From: Amoebophrya sp. A120
Lineage: Eukaryota > Sar > Dinophyceae > Syndiniales > Amoebophryaceae
Direction of reading: 5' to 3'
Assembly: GCA_905178155.1 (NCBI GenBank)
Contig: CAJINV010000014.1
Location: 124,001 to 188,000, forward strand
DNA: 64,000 bases
The translations under genes were made by a program, and so were the position numbers. This document shows positions 1-12,300 of this stretch, one piece after another. Under the pieces are notes generated by a model. The model was not told the origin of the DNA. It worked only from the letters and a program-made list of their open reading frames with translations, and did no database searches. Within the stretch, counting starts at the first letter, position 1. Every line of letters starts with the position of its first letter.

Positions 1-325
1 ATCGCATTCGTCGTTCGTTCGTTCGTGTGGATCGGCTCTGCCGACCGGGTAACCCATCGCCTTGCATATAAATGACCGACATAGGCGAACCCCGTTGCGG
101 GACATACAAATGGCCGCACGGAAGGGCCCTAAGCGCTACATACATAGTTCACCCTAGCGCCTACCACTTCGGTCGGGACTGAGTCAGCCTGGTCCTGGGG
201 GCTCACAGCGCATTCATGCATTACAAATTTCTTTCTCAAGTTGAATCCGCATTACAAATTCTATTTCTCATGCTGAGGTGATTTGTCATGCGGTTTATAC
301 TAGTACGATGCTTTTGCATTTCATA
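1..325. mobile_element. Introner IE-B (partial, left edge)
   Basis: Only the right arm is complete (TTTGTCATGCGG...CTTTTGCATTTCATA). It bounds gene 1 exon 326-696. A SINE-like copy sits inside it. Confidence 0.75.
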
Positions 326-3300
326 CGTGCCGCTGTGGTTGTCGCTTAATTTGTACACCGCGGAGTTAATGTTCGCGTCCACGTCACTGCCGATCTGCCG
401 CCCGAAAATCACAAAGCCGGTAATGTGCCGGCTATCAAATTCTGCCTTCCACCACGTGGCTGTTCCTGCGGCTGCAGCGGCCCGAAAGCAAAAGCTGCAG
501 CCATCTTTGATACAGCGTGCCTGCTCGCACGAGGAGTCCCCCATGTTGCAGTCGACATGGTTCCCGAGGTCGAAGAGCATGTTTGGCATATGTCGATACA
601 ACACGTTGACCGGCGCATAGGTAGGATCATCACCCTCCGAGCCAGAGCCATCGTGGCCGCTCGACGTCACCCCGTTCACTAGGTCACCGCCTAGTTTATC
701 CACAGAAAAAAAAACCTCCCCTTCCCCATCCATTTTTTGCATGACAGACGCAGAATTTCATGTATGTTGGATGTGGATGGGTCTTTTTTCCTGGTGGATA
801 TATTTCAAAGCGTGTGGGATCCACAAACTGGCCCGATGTCCCGCTCGGTAGAGTGCCCACCGGTTGCTCTTTATTCTGGCCTTCACACTGCCCATACATC
901 ACCCACGGATCGGTATCTTGCCACACGAAGGGACGGGGCGGGTCAGCCGGTGACCACTTTCCCCGCAGGGCCAAGAAGCCGCCCTCGAGCTCGTTTTTGT
1001 AATGGGATACCTGGGCTTTGACTATCAAAGGCAAAAATATCTGGGTCTGGACGATTCTGGGATTTGTGATGCATATTTTGTATGATCCATGACGCATGTA
1101 ATGTATGATCTAGCATCACAGTTTTTTGGGAGGCTTCCTGATGCCTATTCCGCATGACAAATGACCTCCCCGCATAACACAAACTGGAGTCCTGTTGCTG
1201 GTCACGCAATACACATTTTTTTAGAATTCAAAGACAGCATGACAAGTTGCAATCTTCCAGACCCAGACATTTTTGCAATCCATATTGACGGTTTCGCGAC
1301 AATCGGGAGTCATGCGGGTGGTCATGGCGCCAATGCGCGGCGGTGGTATGGCGTTCTCAAATCGTTACACTTTCAGCTGTTACATAATTTGGCATGCAGA
1401 ACTACGATCAGAGCCGACGCAAGAACCGAGCTTCTTCGCATGGCAAATTCGCGAAACGCCAAACAGGCTTAGAATCTTTGTCAGAGCTGTCATGCAAGAC
1501 GCGTGAGGTCATTCCTTTCACGTTCGCCATTCTTGCATTACAAATTCATGTAACAGATGAGAATGTAACGTTTGAGGACGCCATAGGTGGTACGTGAAGG
1601 GCATGGAAGCGTCAGGATCGAAATCAATAGAATCGAAATGATTATGATTTGTGAAGACGCGGCATACAATCGAAGATGCGACCAGCTGGAGCCTCAGTCC
1701 TCTCCAAGTGGCGCGTGACAAATTCCGGCGCCACCAAAATCGAGTCCGTCGTGCTGTTTGGGCAAAGAAGACTGCTCCTGTCATGCCACTCTGGCAGCGC
1801 ATCGTCTTCCCTTAAACAGGCTTGCAATCGGTCTCATTTGCCTGCTCCCCAACACAGGCCCTACTTTCCCGACATTTAATGCATATGCAAATTTTTCGAC
1901 TTTGTCGATTTCGACCCTGCCACTTCCATAAGGGGCCCAGATTCCGTATTCTTCGTACAGGGGATCAGCCGTGTACATGTGGAAGCCGCAGATAGTGAGT
2001 CCTCCACCACGCCGCCATCTGCGACCCACGTGCAGCTGTTGGGAAATATATATTTTTTTCATATCCGGTGCAAAGATTTCTGGGTCTGGAAGGATGCAAG
2101 GTTTATTTTCATGCACAGTCTGCATGTTGTTGACCCCTGTTGACGTCTGTGATGCATGCCCTAGCATCACAGATTTTATTGTGCGGGCTTCCTCATGTTG
2201 CCTATACCGCATGAGAAATGCCCTCTCGCCGTGACAAACACTGGACCTCTTCATCTGCTGTTCATGCAACACAGACTTTTGTAGTAGTATCGAAATGCAG
2301 CGTCACAAGTTGCAACCTTCCAGACCCAGACATATTTGCATCTGATACTTCACGTTGCGGTTCAGTTGTAGCACTGTCCCTCCGCCTATCACACAAGAAA
2401 AAGCATTAACGTTTTTAACGGTTTTCACAGATTGCATTCCTGCATCACATCAATATCAATTGTAGCCCAATTATAGATACGCATGCTATGCATGACAAAT
2501 TCTGGCACGTTTTGTGATGCAACATTGCTGCATCACAAATTCCGTTAACGTGAAACACTTTTTCCTGTGATACCGCCTTTGGCACCCTTTACGGAGCCGA
2601 GCTGCAAGTAATCTCTGCCCTCCTGCATCAGTGTGTTTTTCGTTAGCTTCCACAGCTCTTTTCCTACCTCTTGTTTGTCAGCCGGATCGGCGCGGAGTTG
2701 CGGATCCAGCCACACGCGGCTGTTGTGCAGACGGTCCGGACAGCAGGAGTCCCGGTTAAAGATATCAAATGCGAATATCGATCTGGGTCTGGGAACTTTT
2801 GATGCAAGAATCGGAAAAATAGTGAGCGCACTGTAACGCGCTGCCCAGCATGTTGACAAGTTTTCTTTCCATGGTTCTGAGTTGCGTGCTCCGGCGCATG
2901 ACAAACTGCGTTCTTGCAGGACAGATCGAAGAGGAACTCTACTTCGCGGCCACGCAGTACAGTGGACCCAAGTAGGAAAAGAAACGAAAAAAACAAAGCG
3001 AAAAGCCACGCAGCCTGCCACAAAAGGCGCGCCGGCTACACAACGAAGGCGCGCGCTGGCCCCTCATTGCTAGCGACCGGACCCTCGGGGCCCGGCGCAA
3101 AAACGGCAAACGCCGAAAATCGGCCGTGTCTGCGAAGGTGTATGCTTGCGAAACACCGAACGCCGCGGGAATTTGGGCCATTGACGCCGAGGAATTCTCG
3201 GATGTGGGATCCTGGGAACTAATTTCTGTAAGTGGCGCGCGTAGGATCTGCATTTCGATCGGTAATGCCGACCTTTGAGATTCTGAAAGAAATCCTTTGA

Positions 3301-6300
3301 GATTCTGAAAGAAATCCATTGAATTTCTTTGAGACTCTAAAAGGGGTCAAGAAGTTCAAAACTTGAAAAGGTCTCGCGGAAACCCCTCTCCGAGACACTT
3401 TGGTGGACCCCTTTGGCGCAACCTTTGTACCCTCGTGATTAAGGTAGTTTGCAAAACCCTTTGCAAGACCCCTTTGCAAACTTTTTTCCGGACACTTTTT
3501 CCGGAAGTTTTCTTCTAGAAGCTGAGTTTTCTAGAAGAAAACGCAGCTTCTTCTTCTAGAAGAAGCTGCGTCCTCTTCTAGAAGAAGACGCGAAGTTTTG
3601 TCTTCTTCTAGAAGGCTGGTCTTCCTGTAGAAGACACAGCTTTGCTTTCTTCTAGAAAACGCAGCTTCTAGAAGAAGTTGCTTCTTCTTCTAGAAGAAGT
3701 TGCTTCTTCTTCTAGAAGAAGCTGCGTCTTCTTCCTAGAAGAAAAAGCTGATCGCTCTGCACATGTGTTCAGGAGCACACTTCTAGAAGGCCAGGAGGAA
3801 AAAGCTGCTGCGCGAGTTTTCTTACCTAATAACACAGCAGAGCGCGTGCGCCTACAGCTTCGGCTTTCGTGCCTCAAAGAAATGCACTCCTGCGATTTGC
3901 GTACTGTGTCTCCAGTCGCCACACTTGCACACACTGATGATCCTCGTGTCCAAGTGAGGCGATTGGAGGCGCAGCACGTAAATCCTGGGAACTAATTTCT
4001 GTAAGTCACCTGCATAAAATTTGTGCCCAGATCGGTATTACCAGCGAGAAGACAAATCTTACGCAGGTAGCTTACATAAATTATTTCCCAGGATCTTCGC
4101 TGCGTCAAGAGTTTCGTGATGCGGCGGAAATCCTGAGAGCTAATATCTGTAACTCACCTGCGTAGGGTTTGTGCTGCAATAGGTCTTGCTGATCAGACCA
4201 CAAATCTTACGCAGGTGACTTGCAGCAGTTTGCTCCCAAGGATTTTCGCCACGTCAAATACTAACTCCTGGGATGTCAGCGCACATCCGAGAACTTCTCG
4301 GATGTGAGCTGACACGCGAGGAATTCCTGAATGTGAGTTCACGCCCGGGAATTCCTCGGATGTGAAGCCCCATCCGAGAAGTTCTCGGATGTGGGATCCT
4401 GGGACCTAATTTCTGTAGGCTGCCTGCGTAACATTTGTGCCGTGGCCAGCAAAACCGATCTGAGCACCAATTTTATTCAGGTGACTCACAGAAATTCGCT
4501 CCCAGGCTTTGCGTGTTACGTCTGCAGTCGCCGCGCTTGGACACGCGGATCGAACTGTCACGCGCAAGGCACCAAAGTTCGCAAGAACAGCCGAAGTGGC
4601 GCGGCAGTTTTATTTCTGGCCCCCCCAAAGTGTTGCGTGCCTATCCCAGGAATCCTGTGATGGGCACACAATGTCAGAAAACCAGAAACAAAATCGCTAC
4701 GCCGGTTCGGCTAAACTTGCGAACCGTCGCGCTCTGCGTGTGAAAGTTTGAACCGCAACTCCAAATGAGGCAATTGGAGGCGCAACACACAAATCCAAAG
4801 AGCGCATTGCTGTAAGTCTCCCGCGTAAGATTATGCTGCGCCGTTCTTCTGACCTGCTAACTCTTGGATGTGCGTTCATAAGTGAGGAGTTCTCGGATGT
4901 GAGCTCGCATCTGAGGAGTTCTCGGATTTGAGTTCGATAGACAGATCGAAGGGGAACTCTACTTCGCGGTCACGCAGTACAGAGTTCAGAGTCTGTCAAA
5001 TGCCGGACCCGCGTGACAAATCTCGCAATCTACTCCCAGAGGACCCAGGCACTACATGATTTGCAGCTGATAATAGAGGTGGACTTGCGAAACGAAGCGA
5101 GTCGATCCATCGGTGAACTCGACGGACCATATAACCCGCTCAGGTGTAGTTACAATCTCAAACGTTACAATAGAGTTTGGAAATCTGTGACGCAAGAGCG
5201 CATGATCTAGCCAACTCTCATAGGATTTCGCATGACAAGTTCCGGAGCCCCAACCCCCACTACAATCTGGTGAAATTTGTATTGCAAAAGGTGGGACGCT
5301 CTGCGAGTCTGTCATGCTCATCATGCAACACAAGAAATGCCAGACTCTATTGTAACGTTTGAGACTGTAACACCTGAGCAGGTTATAGACCACCAGGGGA
5401 GTTTCTCACCCTTTCTTCCATGGGTGTGCGTGCATTGGTTTTTCCATATCCAGGAAAAAACACCCATCCCCATCCATTTTTTGCATGACAAATAGTGGAC
5501 TTCATGCATGTTTTGCATGACAAATTGGATGGGGATGTGTTTTTTCCTGGATATTCCACTTGGTGGAACCGCCAATCGGGTACGCTAAAGCATTTGTCGC
5601 TTTCCCGTCCCATATGAATTGCAAATGTAGTGTCTGGGTCTACTCAAAATGATTGCTGCGCTTTGCTAGTAGAAGATGAAGATGCAGTGTCAGTCTGCTT
5701 GACCCAGAGAGTGCGCCCCGCAAGGGACCTGGTATCGCAGGTCTTGCAACTACGGCTTCTCAGTGCCTGATCCGCACGGAAAGTTGTGCCTTCTTTCGGT
5801 GACAAGAGAAAAAGTCACTTTTGCTGCCCAAGCATGACAGATTTATTTTGATGTGACGAGAACGAGATGCAACTACGCATAACAAGTTCACAGGTTTCCA
5901 GACCCAGACATATTTTCATTCGCTATTCCACTTGTCCGTATCGATTTGCTCCGCATGCAGTTCGCTTCTACTATGGTGCTCGCAAATGTTATATTTTCAG
6001 CTGTTACATGAAATTGTGAGGCAACGACAACGTAAGTGAAAGGGGCAGGCTTGCAACTCTCGCATCATAAATTTGGAACAGATTTCGATGCTGTGTAGCC
6101 CTTCCCCTTGTTCGAGAATTTTTTGTCATGCGACTCGTCTGGCGGCTCGTGTTGCTTTTGCATGATAAAAAGTCATGTAGTAACTACAAATAAGGTATTA
6201 ACAGTTGAGAATTTAACGCTTCAGAGTCTATCACGAGAAAAAAGTGTTACAGTTACGCATTTGTTGGAGTTTCTGCATCACAAATTTTCTCTGTGTGGCA

Positions 6301-9300
6301 ATGCGAAGATCATACGGGAATAAAACAGGAAGGAAACGAGGCTCCCAAGCATTTCTTGCATGAGAAAGGTTGTCTGTGTTGCCGGTCTTGCATAGACTAT
6401 GTGTGTCACTGTAACACTTTTTTCTCATGATAGAATCTGATATTCATCCACTGTATGAATTGCAAAAGCATCGTACTAGTAGTAATTGCATTACAAATAT
6501 ACGCTCGCATGACAAATGAAATTTGTGATGCTGTTCTACCTTGGGATGGAGATTTGTAATGCATAATTGCAATTACTACGAGTACGATACTTTTGCACAG
6601 GATACACTGGCTGATCTACCGATTTCTCCCAGAGGTGGAAACCGCAGATGGTGAGTCCGCCACCTATCCAGGAAAAAACACCCATCCCCATCCAAGTTGT
6701 GATGCAAAACGTGCGCAATTTCCTGTGTTTGTCATGTTGGAAGGCCAAGGGCAGGGCGTCCCATTCGTTTATAAACTTAAAACGGTAGCCACCTACCCAG
6801 CAAACTCTGAGTGGAATAAGCACGGGCAAAGCGATCTCTACCGAGAGACAGTCACAAGAGCTCCTGGGACGGCTGCGGGATGAGCTTTGTAGCATGCATG
6901 CAGAAAATGGATGAGGATCATGGATGTTTTTTTCTGGATACCACCGCGACGTCGCACGTCGAGCCTTTGGGCAACGTAGATCCGCTTCAGTGGCAGCTTT
7001 GGTAGATTCTGAGGCAGGATGATTATCGGACGAAAAAAGTGTTCCACTGTAAGGATTTTGCAGGTTCTGCATGACAAGCTCGTTCTACATGTTGAGAGAG
7101 AAAATTTACCATGCAAGCCTCCTAAGGGAAAACACAGCTAAAAATCCACTTGCTTGCACGTGTAGCAAGACAAATACTTCTGTGGTCCATTTTATGCATC
7201 ACATGTTTACAGAGCACGGTTTTTTCTTGCGATATCGATTTCGGTTCCGCCGCTACCCCGTCGTCTCCCTCCACGTCGGCGTCGTCTGCCACCGTCGGAC
7301 GCTACATTCCCGAGCGGCCAAAAGTCCTCGTCCCTCGTAAGCTGGGTATTATCTGGACCGGTTCCGGAGGCCTTACCAGGTACAGACTCGATGCTCTGAA
7401 TCGTCTCATATAGCTGAGTATCAACTGCAAATATGTCTGGGCCTGGAAGATTGCCAGCATTGTCGTGCGTATTTTGGTGCACGAGCCCTGATGCCTGTAA
7501 TGCAGCGCCTAGCATCGCAGATTTTCAGAGGGCTTCCTGATGCCTACTCGTCTGCATGAGAAATGCCCTCTCCGTGTAGAACAAACTGGTCAACTACATG
7601 CAATACCAATAATTAAAAGATTTTGTTCGAATCCGAAGACAGCATCACAAGCTACAACGTTCCAGACCCAGATCGATATTTGCAAGGCATACTGTTTTCC
7701 AATTTCGTGGTTGTTGTTTGAAGTGAGTGGCGGATCCAGAAACACATACGCATTGTTGAGTCGCTCCGGACAACAACCGTCTCGATTCCACAGTTTCAGC
7801 TTCGTGGTCCAATGCGGCCTGCCATCGGTAAACTCGACGCGCCACCAGGGAAGTGCATTATCAGCCGACCTTCCGTGCGTGTGCGAGCACCGGTTTTTCC
7901 ATTTTGTTGAGGCTCCAGACACGTAGGTCAACGGCCTGCCCTTGTAACCGCCGTGCGAGGTGCTTATCTGCTGCGCAGACAACAAATTCGGCGTGACCCG
8001 TGTCTCCGTGATGCCCTGAATATGCTCTACCCAATCATCGCGCGTCCAGGACGCCAAAAGTGTCGCCATTGGGACGGGCGGTAGTTGGCGTTGCAGGACA
8101 GTTATCGTCTTCGCTGGGGCGTACAGGTGGGCCCCACAGATGCGGAGGGCGTCCGTACACGCTTCATCCGAAGCCGGGCACCGGTAGGCGCCGGTGGCAC
8201 CGTCGCGGTCTGTTTCTCCGGTGATGTATACGCGTCGCACAGGCTGCTTTTGTGCCAAAGCCTCTTGGTCCAAGTAGAGCATCTTCCCGCCGGCGCTACC
8301 GGCTGGCACGTCCTATCAAATGTAAAAATGTCTGGGTCTGGAAGATTGCGAGATTTGGCATGCACGTTTTGCATGGGCCATGATGTCTGTGATGCATGCC
8401 CTAGCATCACAGACTTTTTGAGGGCTTCGTGATTCCTATTCCGCATGACAAATGCCCTCTCCGCGTAGCCAAAATTGCATTACTTTTGCTGGTCATGTGT
8501 ATCAGTGGGGACGGAGCCCCCGTACTGTACGGGGCCCCCAGTACAAACAGGCACCTGCAAACAAATTATGCTATTGGAAAACAGCCGAAGTCTGCATTTT
8601 TTATACAAACGCATGGGCCGCCAAAGGTACCCGTTCGCACCGTACAGGGTTACCAAATACACAGGCCCGGCTGGAAACTCCGGAGGCCCCGCGATTAACA
8701 GGTCGGTCCCTTTTGTACAGGACCCAACTCTGCATGGCGACTATCTAAACACCGCGCACTGCCACTGCGCCGGCCCGTCGCCACTAAATCTACAGGCCTT
8801 TGTGAGCACGACGCCGCCATAGCCAAGCACGTCGCTCGCCTAGATAATTACCCTTGCCCCTCTTTGAAGCTATTTTGCCCTCACTGCCCCGCCCTGCTCT
8901 GCAGCGCCCGCGTTCCCACTCACATCAAGTCGCGCGCGCGCGCGCTATCCACTCACATCTTCCAGCCCTGACCTCATCTCTTTTTTCGCTATTTTCTATA
9001 CAAATCCGTGCTCGGAGGTGCCCGGTTGCACAGGACCGTCCGTATTCTCTTTTCTACAATTTCAGTCTTTCTTTGTACACTTTTCGTGTTTACTCATGTA
9101 CATTTTTTGTATAAGAGGGCCCGGACCGTCAGGGGTACCCGTTTGTACAGGTTCACATGCAATACAGATTTTTTTGGAATCCAAATGCAGCGTCACAGGT
9201 TCGGATTCTTCCAGACCCAGACATTTTTACATTTGATACGTCCCCCAACTTCACGTAGTCCTTGCCCTCTTCCATGTGTCCGCCCTTATACAGCGCGTAT

Positions 9301-12300
9301 AGCTCTGTCTATCAAATGCAGAAATGTCTGGGTCTGGAAGATTGCGAGATTTGTCATGCTGATCTGGCATGGCCCTTAAATCTGTATTGCGTGGCCACAA
9401 AAAGCCTCTCTCGCCTGTCGTGCAAAAACGCAGTTTCTCATGCGGAATATGCAGCACAGAAGCACGAAGCAACTTGTCATGCTTGGCGGCGCATTACAGT
9501 GCATTTGTATATTGACTGACTTGCGTCACAAGTTTCCAGACCCAGACATTTTTGCAATCCATACTTTCCCGATGTCAGCATAAAAAATCGGGTTGGATTA
9601 TCGTACGGAAAAATCTCCCCGCCTCCCCAGAACGGCGTGGTGATGCTGATTTGTGAACACAGTTTTATTGTCTTGCGCACAAGGCAAAGGGCAGGGGCAC
9701 CCATGTCGTGGCGCATTGGACAGCGAATCTGTCACGCGCTTTCGCCTATGTCAGGCTTGTTTCTCATGCTTAGCCGCCAGCCGGATACGTTCGTACCCAA
9801 AAAATGGGCTTAGAATTATATGCCGGCAAGCTCTTGTTGCAGCTGGAATATTACAGAGTTCATTTGTGTACACAATCACAAATCCAGCAACTACAACACT
9901 AACTGTATTTTGTTGATTTGAGTATACAATAATAAATATTATGGGGTGGGGGCTTTTTATTTTTTCACTGTTATATATCCAAGAGAAAAACTGTGTTAGT
10001 GTAACTTCTATCTTTGGCTGACAGCTTTACAAATTTGCTCTACATATACAGAGAAAACCTGTCACGCATGGCTTGTAAGGGAAATGGAAAACACACATGA
10101 AAAGAGAACTGCATGGGTGTCTCGCATGACAGGTGTAAGTCTGTTGCATGTTGTGCATTACAGATTTACACTTAATACACAGTTTTTTTTCTCTTGCATA
10201 TGATATGGATTCGTCCGCCTGGATCGGCGGGTCGAGCCAGATATGAACTGCAAAAGTATCGTACTAGTAGTAATTGCAATAGCTCAGCATGACGAATGGA
10301 ATTTGTCATGCTGTTTTGCCTTGGGATGGAGATTTGTAATGCATGGCTGCGATTACTACGAGTACGATACTTTTGCACAGGATACCAGACGGTGCCGCCG
10401 TTTGGTATGGCGCTCCTTAGCGTTACACTCTCAACTGTTGCATGAATTTGTAATGCAAGAATAGCACAGGTGAGACTGAGAGGGAGACGAGAGCCTTGCG
10501 CGTCTTGCATTACAGATTTGGCGCGGGCGGTTCTAGTGCTATTTAGGATTAGGCCTCCGAGCCTTTGTCATGCGAGGCAGCTTCATCGTCATCATGTAGG
10601 GGACACCCGCACGACCCAGCGCCACAGGTCAAGGATCGCTTTTCCGGGGGGTGGGCGAGGAAGCACTTTCGGCGACCTCATCATACAAAAAAAAGCCGTC
10701 TGGTGGCTCATGGTCATTTTGCATGACAAATCGTGTAAACACTTGAGAATGTAACGTCGTTTGAGAACCCCATACTCAGTCCAGCGTCGCCTTCGGTTGC
10801 GGGCTGATTGAAGAGGTGAAGGCGAGAGACGTAGTGCTTTTTTCTATCTTGGAACTCGACTCGCCACCAGTTGAGCCCATTCTCCGGCTTTTCACCAGTA
10901 GCGCTGGAATACTCGGTCTTCATGCAGGACGACGACGTGTCGTCGCCCAGCGTGTAATTTAGGGGTTTTTTGGGTCCGTGTAGCGCGGTGTTTCCGCCGG
11001 CAACACTGGACTGCGATGCGCCGAGCAAGTCCAGTGGAACCCGAGCCAAGGGGTCCAGCGTCTCGGCGGGCCCAAACAGTTGCACCCCGCAGATTTGCAA
11101 TGCTTTAGCTTCATTACTGGTCCCATGCGTCACGTACACACGCTTCACGGGCTGCTTCGCTGCCATCGCCCCCTGGTCCAGAGAAATGGGAAGGCTTGCG
11201 TGGCCGTTCGCGGGAATAGTGCCGAACTTGAAGTTACTAAGGGGAAAATTTCACAAATACAAAGATCTGCAAAAGTTGATGTTTAAAGGACAAAACTGCA
11301 GAGAAGCAGGCGCCCAGTTTTATGCTTTTCAGCAATTCAGGCCCTGTCGGGCATCCTTGGGAGGGGCGCCAGAGCATTCATCTCAGGCGGTCGCCATTTA
11401 ACCCGACCAAAGTCGCACCAGCGCGGGCCGCCTAGCAGGGCGGCACTAGGGCTCTTGGGGCCGCGCCATGGTGCCCGGAACTCCGGCGCCATGCGGCGCA
11501 TGCGGAGGCAGTAATAGGTCGCGGCGAATCGCCGAAAGGGGAAAATCGCATCAAAATGACGCAGAAAAATGCTCGCGGGCGACCTCTCCGGCAGGGGTCG
11601 CCGGACCCCCCTGCCTTTTCATTTGTGGAAAGTTACCAAGCGGGAATTGGGAGTTTGGTTGTTCCGAAGGGCCCCAGATCTTGGGGTCTCCGGAGGGGTC
11701 GGGTCTGTTCATTTGTGGAAAGTTACCAAGTGGGAATAGCGTTTTTTTGCTCCAATCACGAGCTAAACGACAAACCGCATCGGCGGATTCGACGAAAAGG
11801 AAAGGAAGCAGCCTTCTGATTTTGTTGTTGAAGTACATGCATGCTCGTGGTCGTCCGGTATGGCCTCCAGCGACGCCAAACCCTCCGGACCTTGCCGGAC
11901 AGAAGAACGCCGCGCACTGTTGCTGTGCTGCTGTTCGACTCGCCGGCGTTGCGTTTCGCAGACCCTGGACCCCCTCCCAGCAGCCCTGAACCCTCTAAAG
12001 GCCAATTTTTGCAGATATTTGTATTTGTGAAATTTTCCACTCAGTAGAAGTAGTCCCGGTGCTCCACGAGGTTGAAGTTTTTGGGGTTTTGGAGCAGCGA
12101 ATACAGTCGCAGACCGATCTTCGCGTAATCGGACTCTTCCTCCTCGTTGACATCTTCTGGCATAGGTGGATCCAGCCAAATTACGCCGTTGTTCAGACCC
12201 TGTGTTGACCAGCCAGATGCCGGGACAACTTCGCTGTTGACCAGGCGCAATTGGGAGATATGTAACGGGTTCACCGTATTCTGAGTAAAAACGTCCCCAC

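Larger units (their letters stand above)
326..1601 (-). other. Gene 1, divergent Cys-rich module 6 (partial)
   Basis: The readable exons are 1586-1601, 1285-1346, 801-1022 and 326-696. They encode GFLALRGKWSPADPPRPFVW, DCNMGDSSCEQARCIKDGC and TATWWKAEFDSRHITGFVIF. The WWKAEF strand marks another jelly-roll-like module, but the Cys-rich part before it differs from modules 1-5. The module continues beyond the left edge through an IE-B element. Confidence 0.6.
2920..4982. repeat. Insert framed by 43-bp direct repeats
   Basis: Near-identical copies of a 43-bp sequence (GACAGATCGAAGRGGAACTC...) lie at 2920-2962 and 4940-4982, on either side of about 2 kb of unrelated DNA. No reading frame of interest is seen inside. 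The insert carries the palindromic repeats listed separately. Confidence 0.75.
2763..5072. mobile_element. Introner IE-A in gene 1, inflated by a 2-kb insert
   Basis: 2,310 bp between flanks AAAGA/ATAGA. The left arm has the intact TATCAAATG...CTGGGTCTGGG terminus. The right arm (about 5000-5072) is diverged. Removal joins QVHLY to FNRDSCCP of module 5. Confidence 0.8.
1960..5940 (-). other. Gene 1, F5/8C-like module 5
   Basis: The strands are NALAYPIGGSTKW, KNQCTHTHGRKGEKLPWW, SVEFTDGSTRFVSQVHLY, FNRDSCCPDRLHNSRVWLDP, KELWKLTKNTLMQEGRDYLQ and LTICGFHMYTADPLYEEYG. Its NR...CC strand is separated from the preceding strand by the 2.3-kb intron at 2763-5072. Confidence 0.8.
6610..8030 (-). other. 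Gene 1, F5/8C-like module 4
   Basis: This module contains the most typical fucolectin-like core: CSHTHGRSADNALPWWRVEF followed by KLKLWNRDGCCPERLNNAYV and FLDPPLTSNNN. It ends KLPLKRIYVAQRLDVRR then GGLTICGFHLWEKSVDQ. A basic run GGRRRRRGGRRRGSGG at about 7250-7290 is an insertion relative to its sister modules. Introners at 7419, 7024 and 6665 all splice in frame. Confidence 0.8.
8100..10960 (-). other. Gene 1, F5/8C-like module 3
   Basis: The strands in order are TSSSCMKTEYSSA, LNWWRVEFQDRKKHYVSRLH, PNGGTVWLDPPIQADESNPT, TELYALYKGGHMEEGKDYVK, QPVRRVYITGETDRDG and ALRICGAHLYAPAKT. The second half is continuous in exon 7692-8313. The middle is spread over four exons of 21-71 nt, all in frame after removal of the elements. 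Confidence 0.8.

Noticed and set aside
1-208. 5S rRNA, tRNA or spliced-leader gene in the repeated 160-bp unit
   Set aside because: No cloverleaf, no 5S core and no DinoSL-like sequence could be found. Duplications and tail fit a SINE-like copy better.
1023-1284. Conventional GT-AG introns using the GTAAAA inside IE-A ends
   Set aside because: Using internal GT and AG would leave element sequence with stop codons in the mRNA and break frame; removal at the duplication keeps it.
2920-4982. LTR retrotransposon with 43-bp terminal repeats
   Set aside because: The repeats are too short for LTRs and lack TG...CA ends, and the interior has no gag or pol. Similar framed inserts elsewhere use unrelated border sequences.
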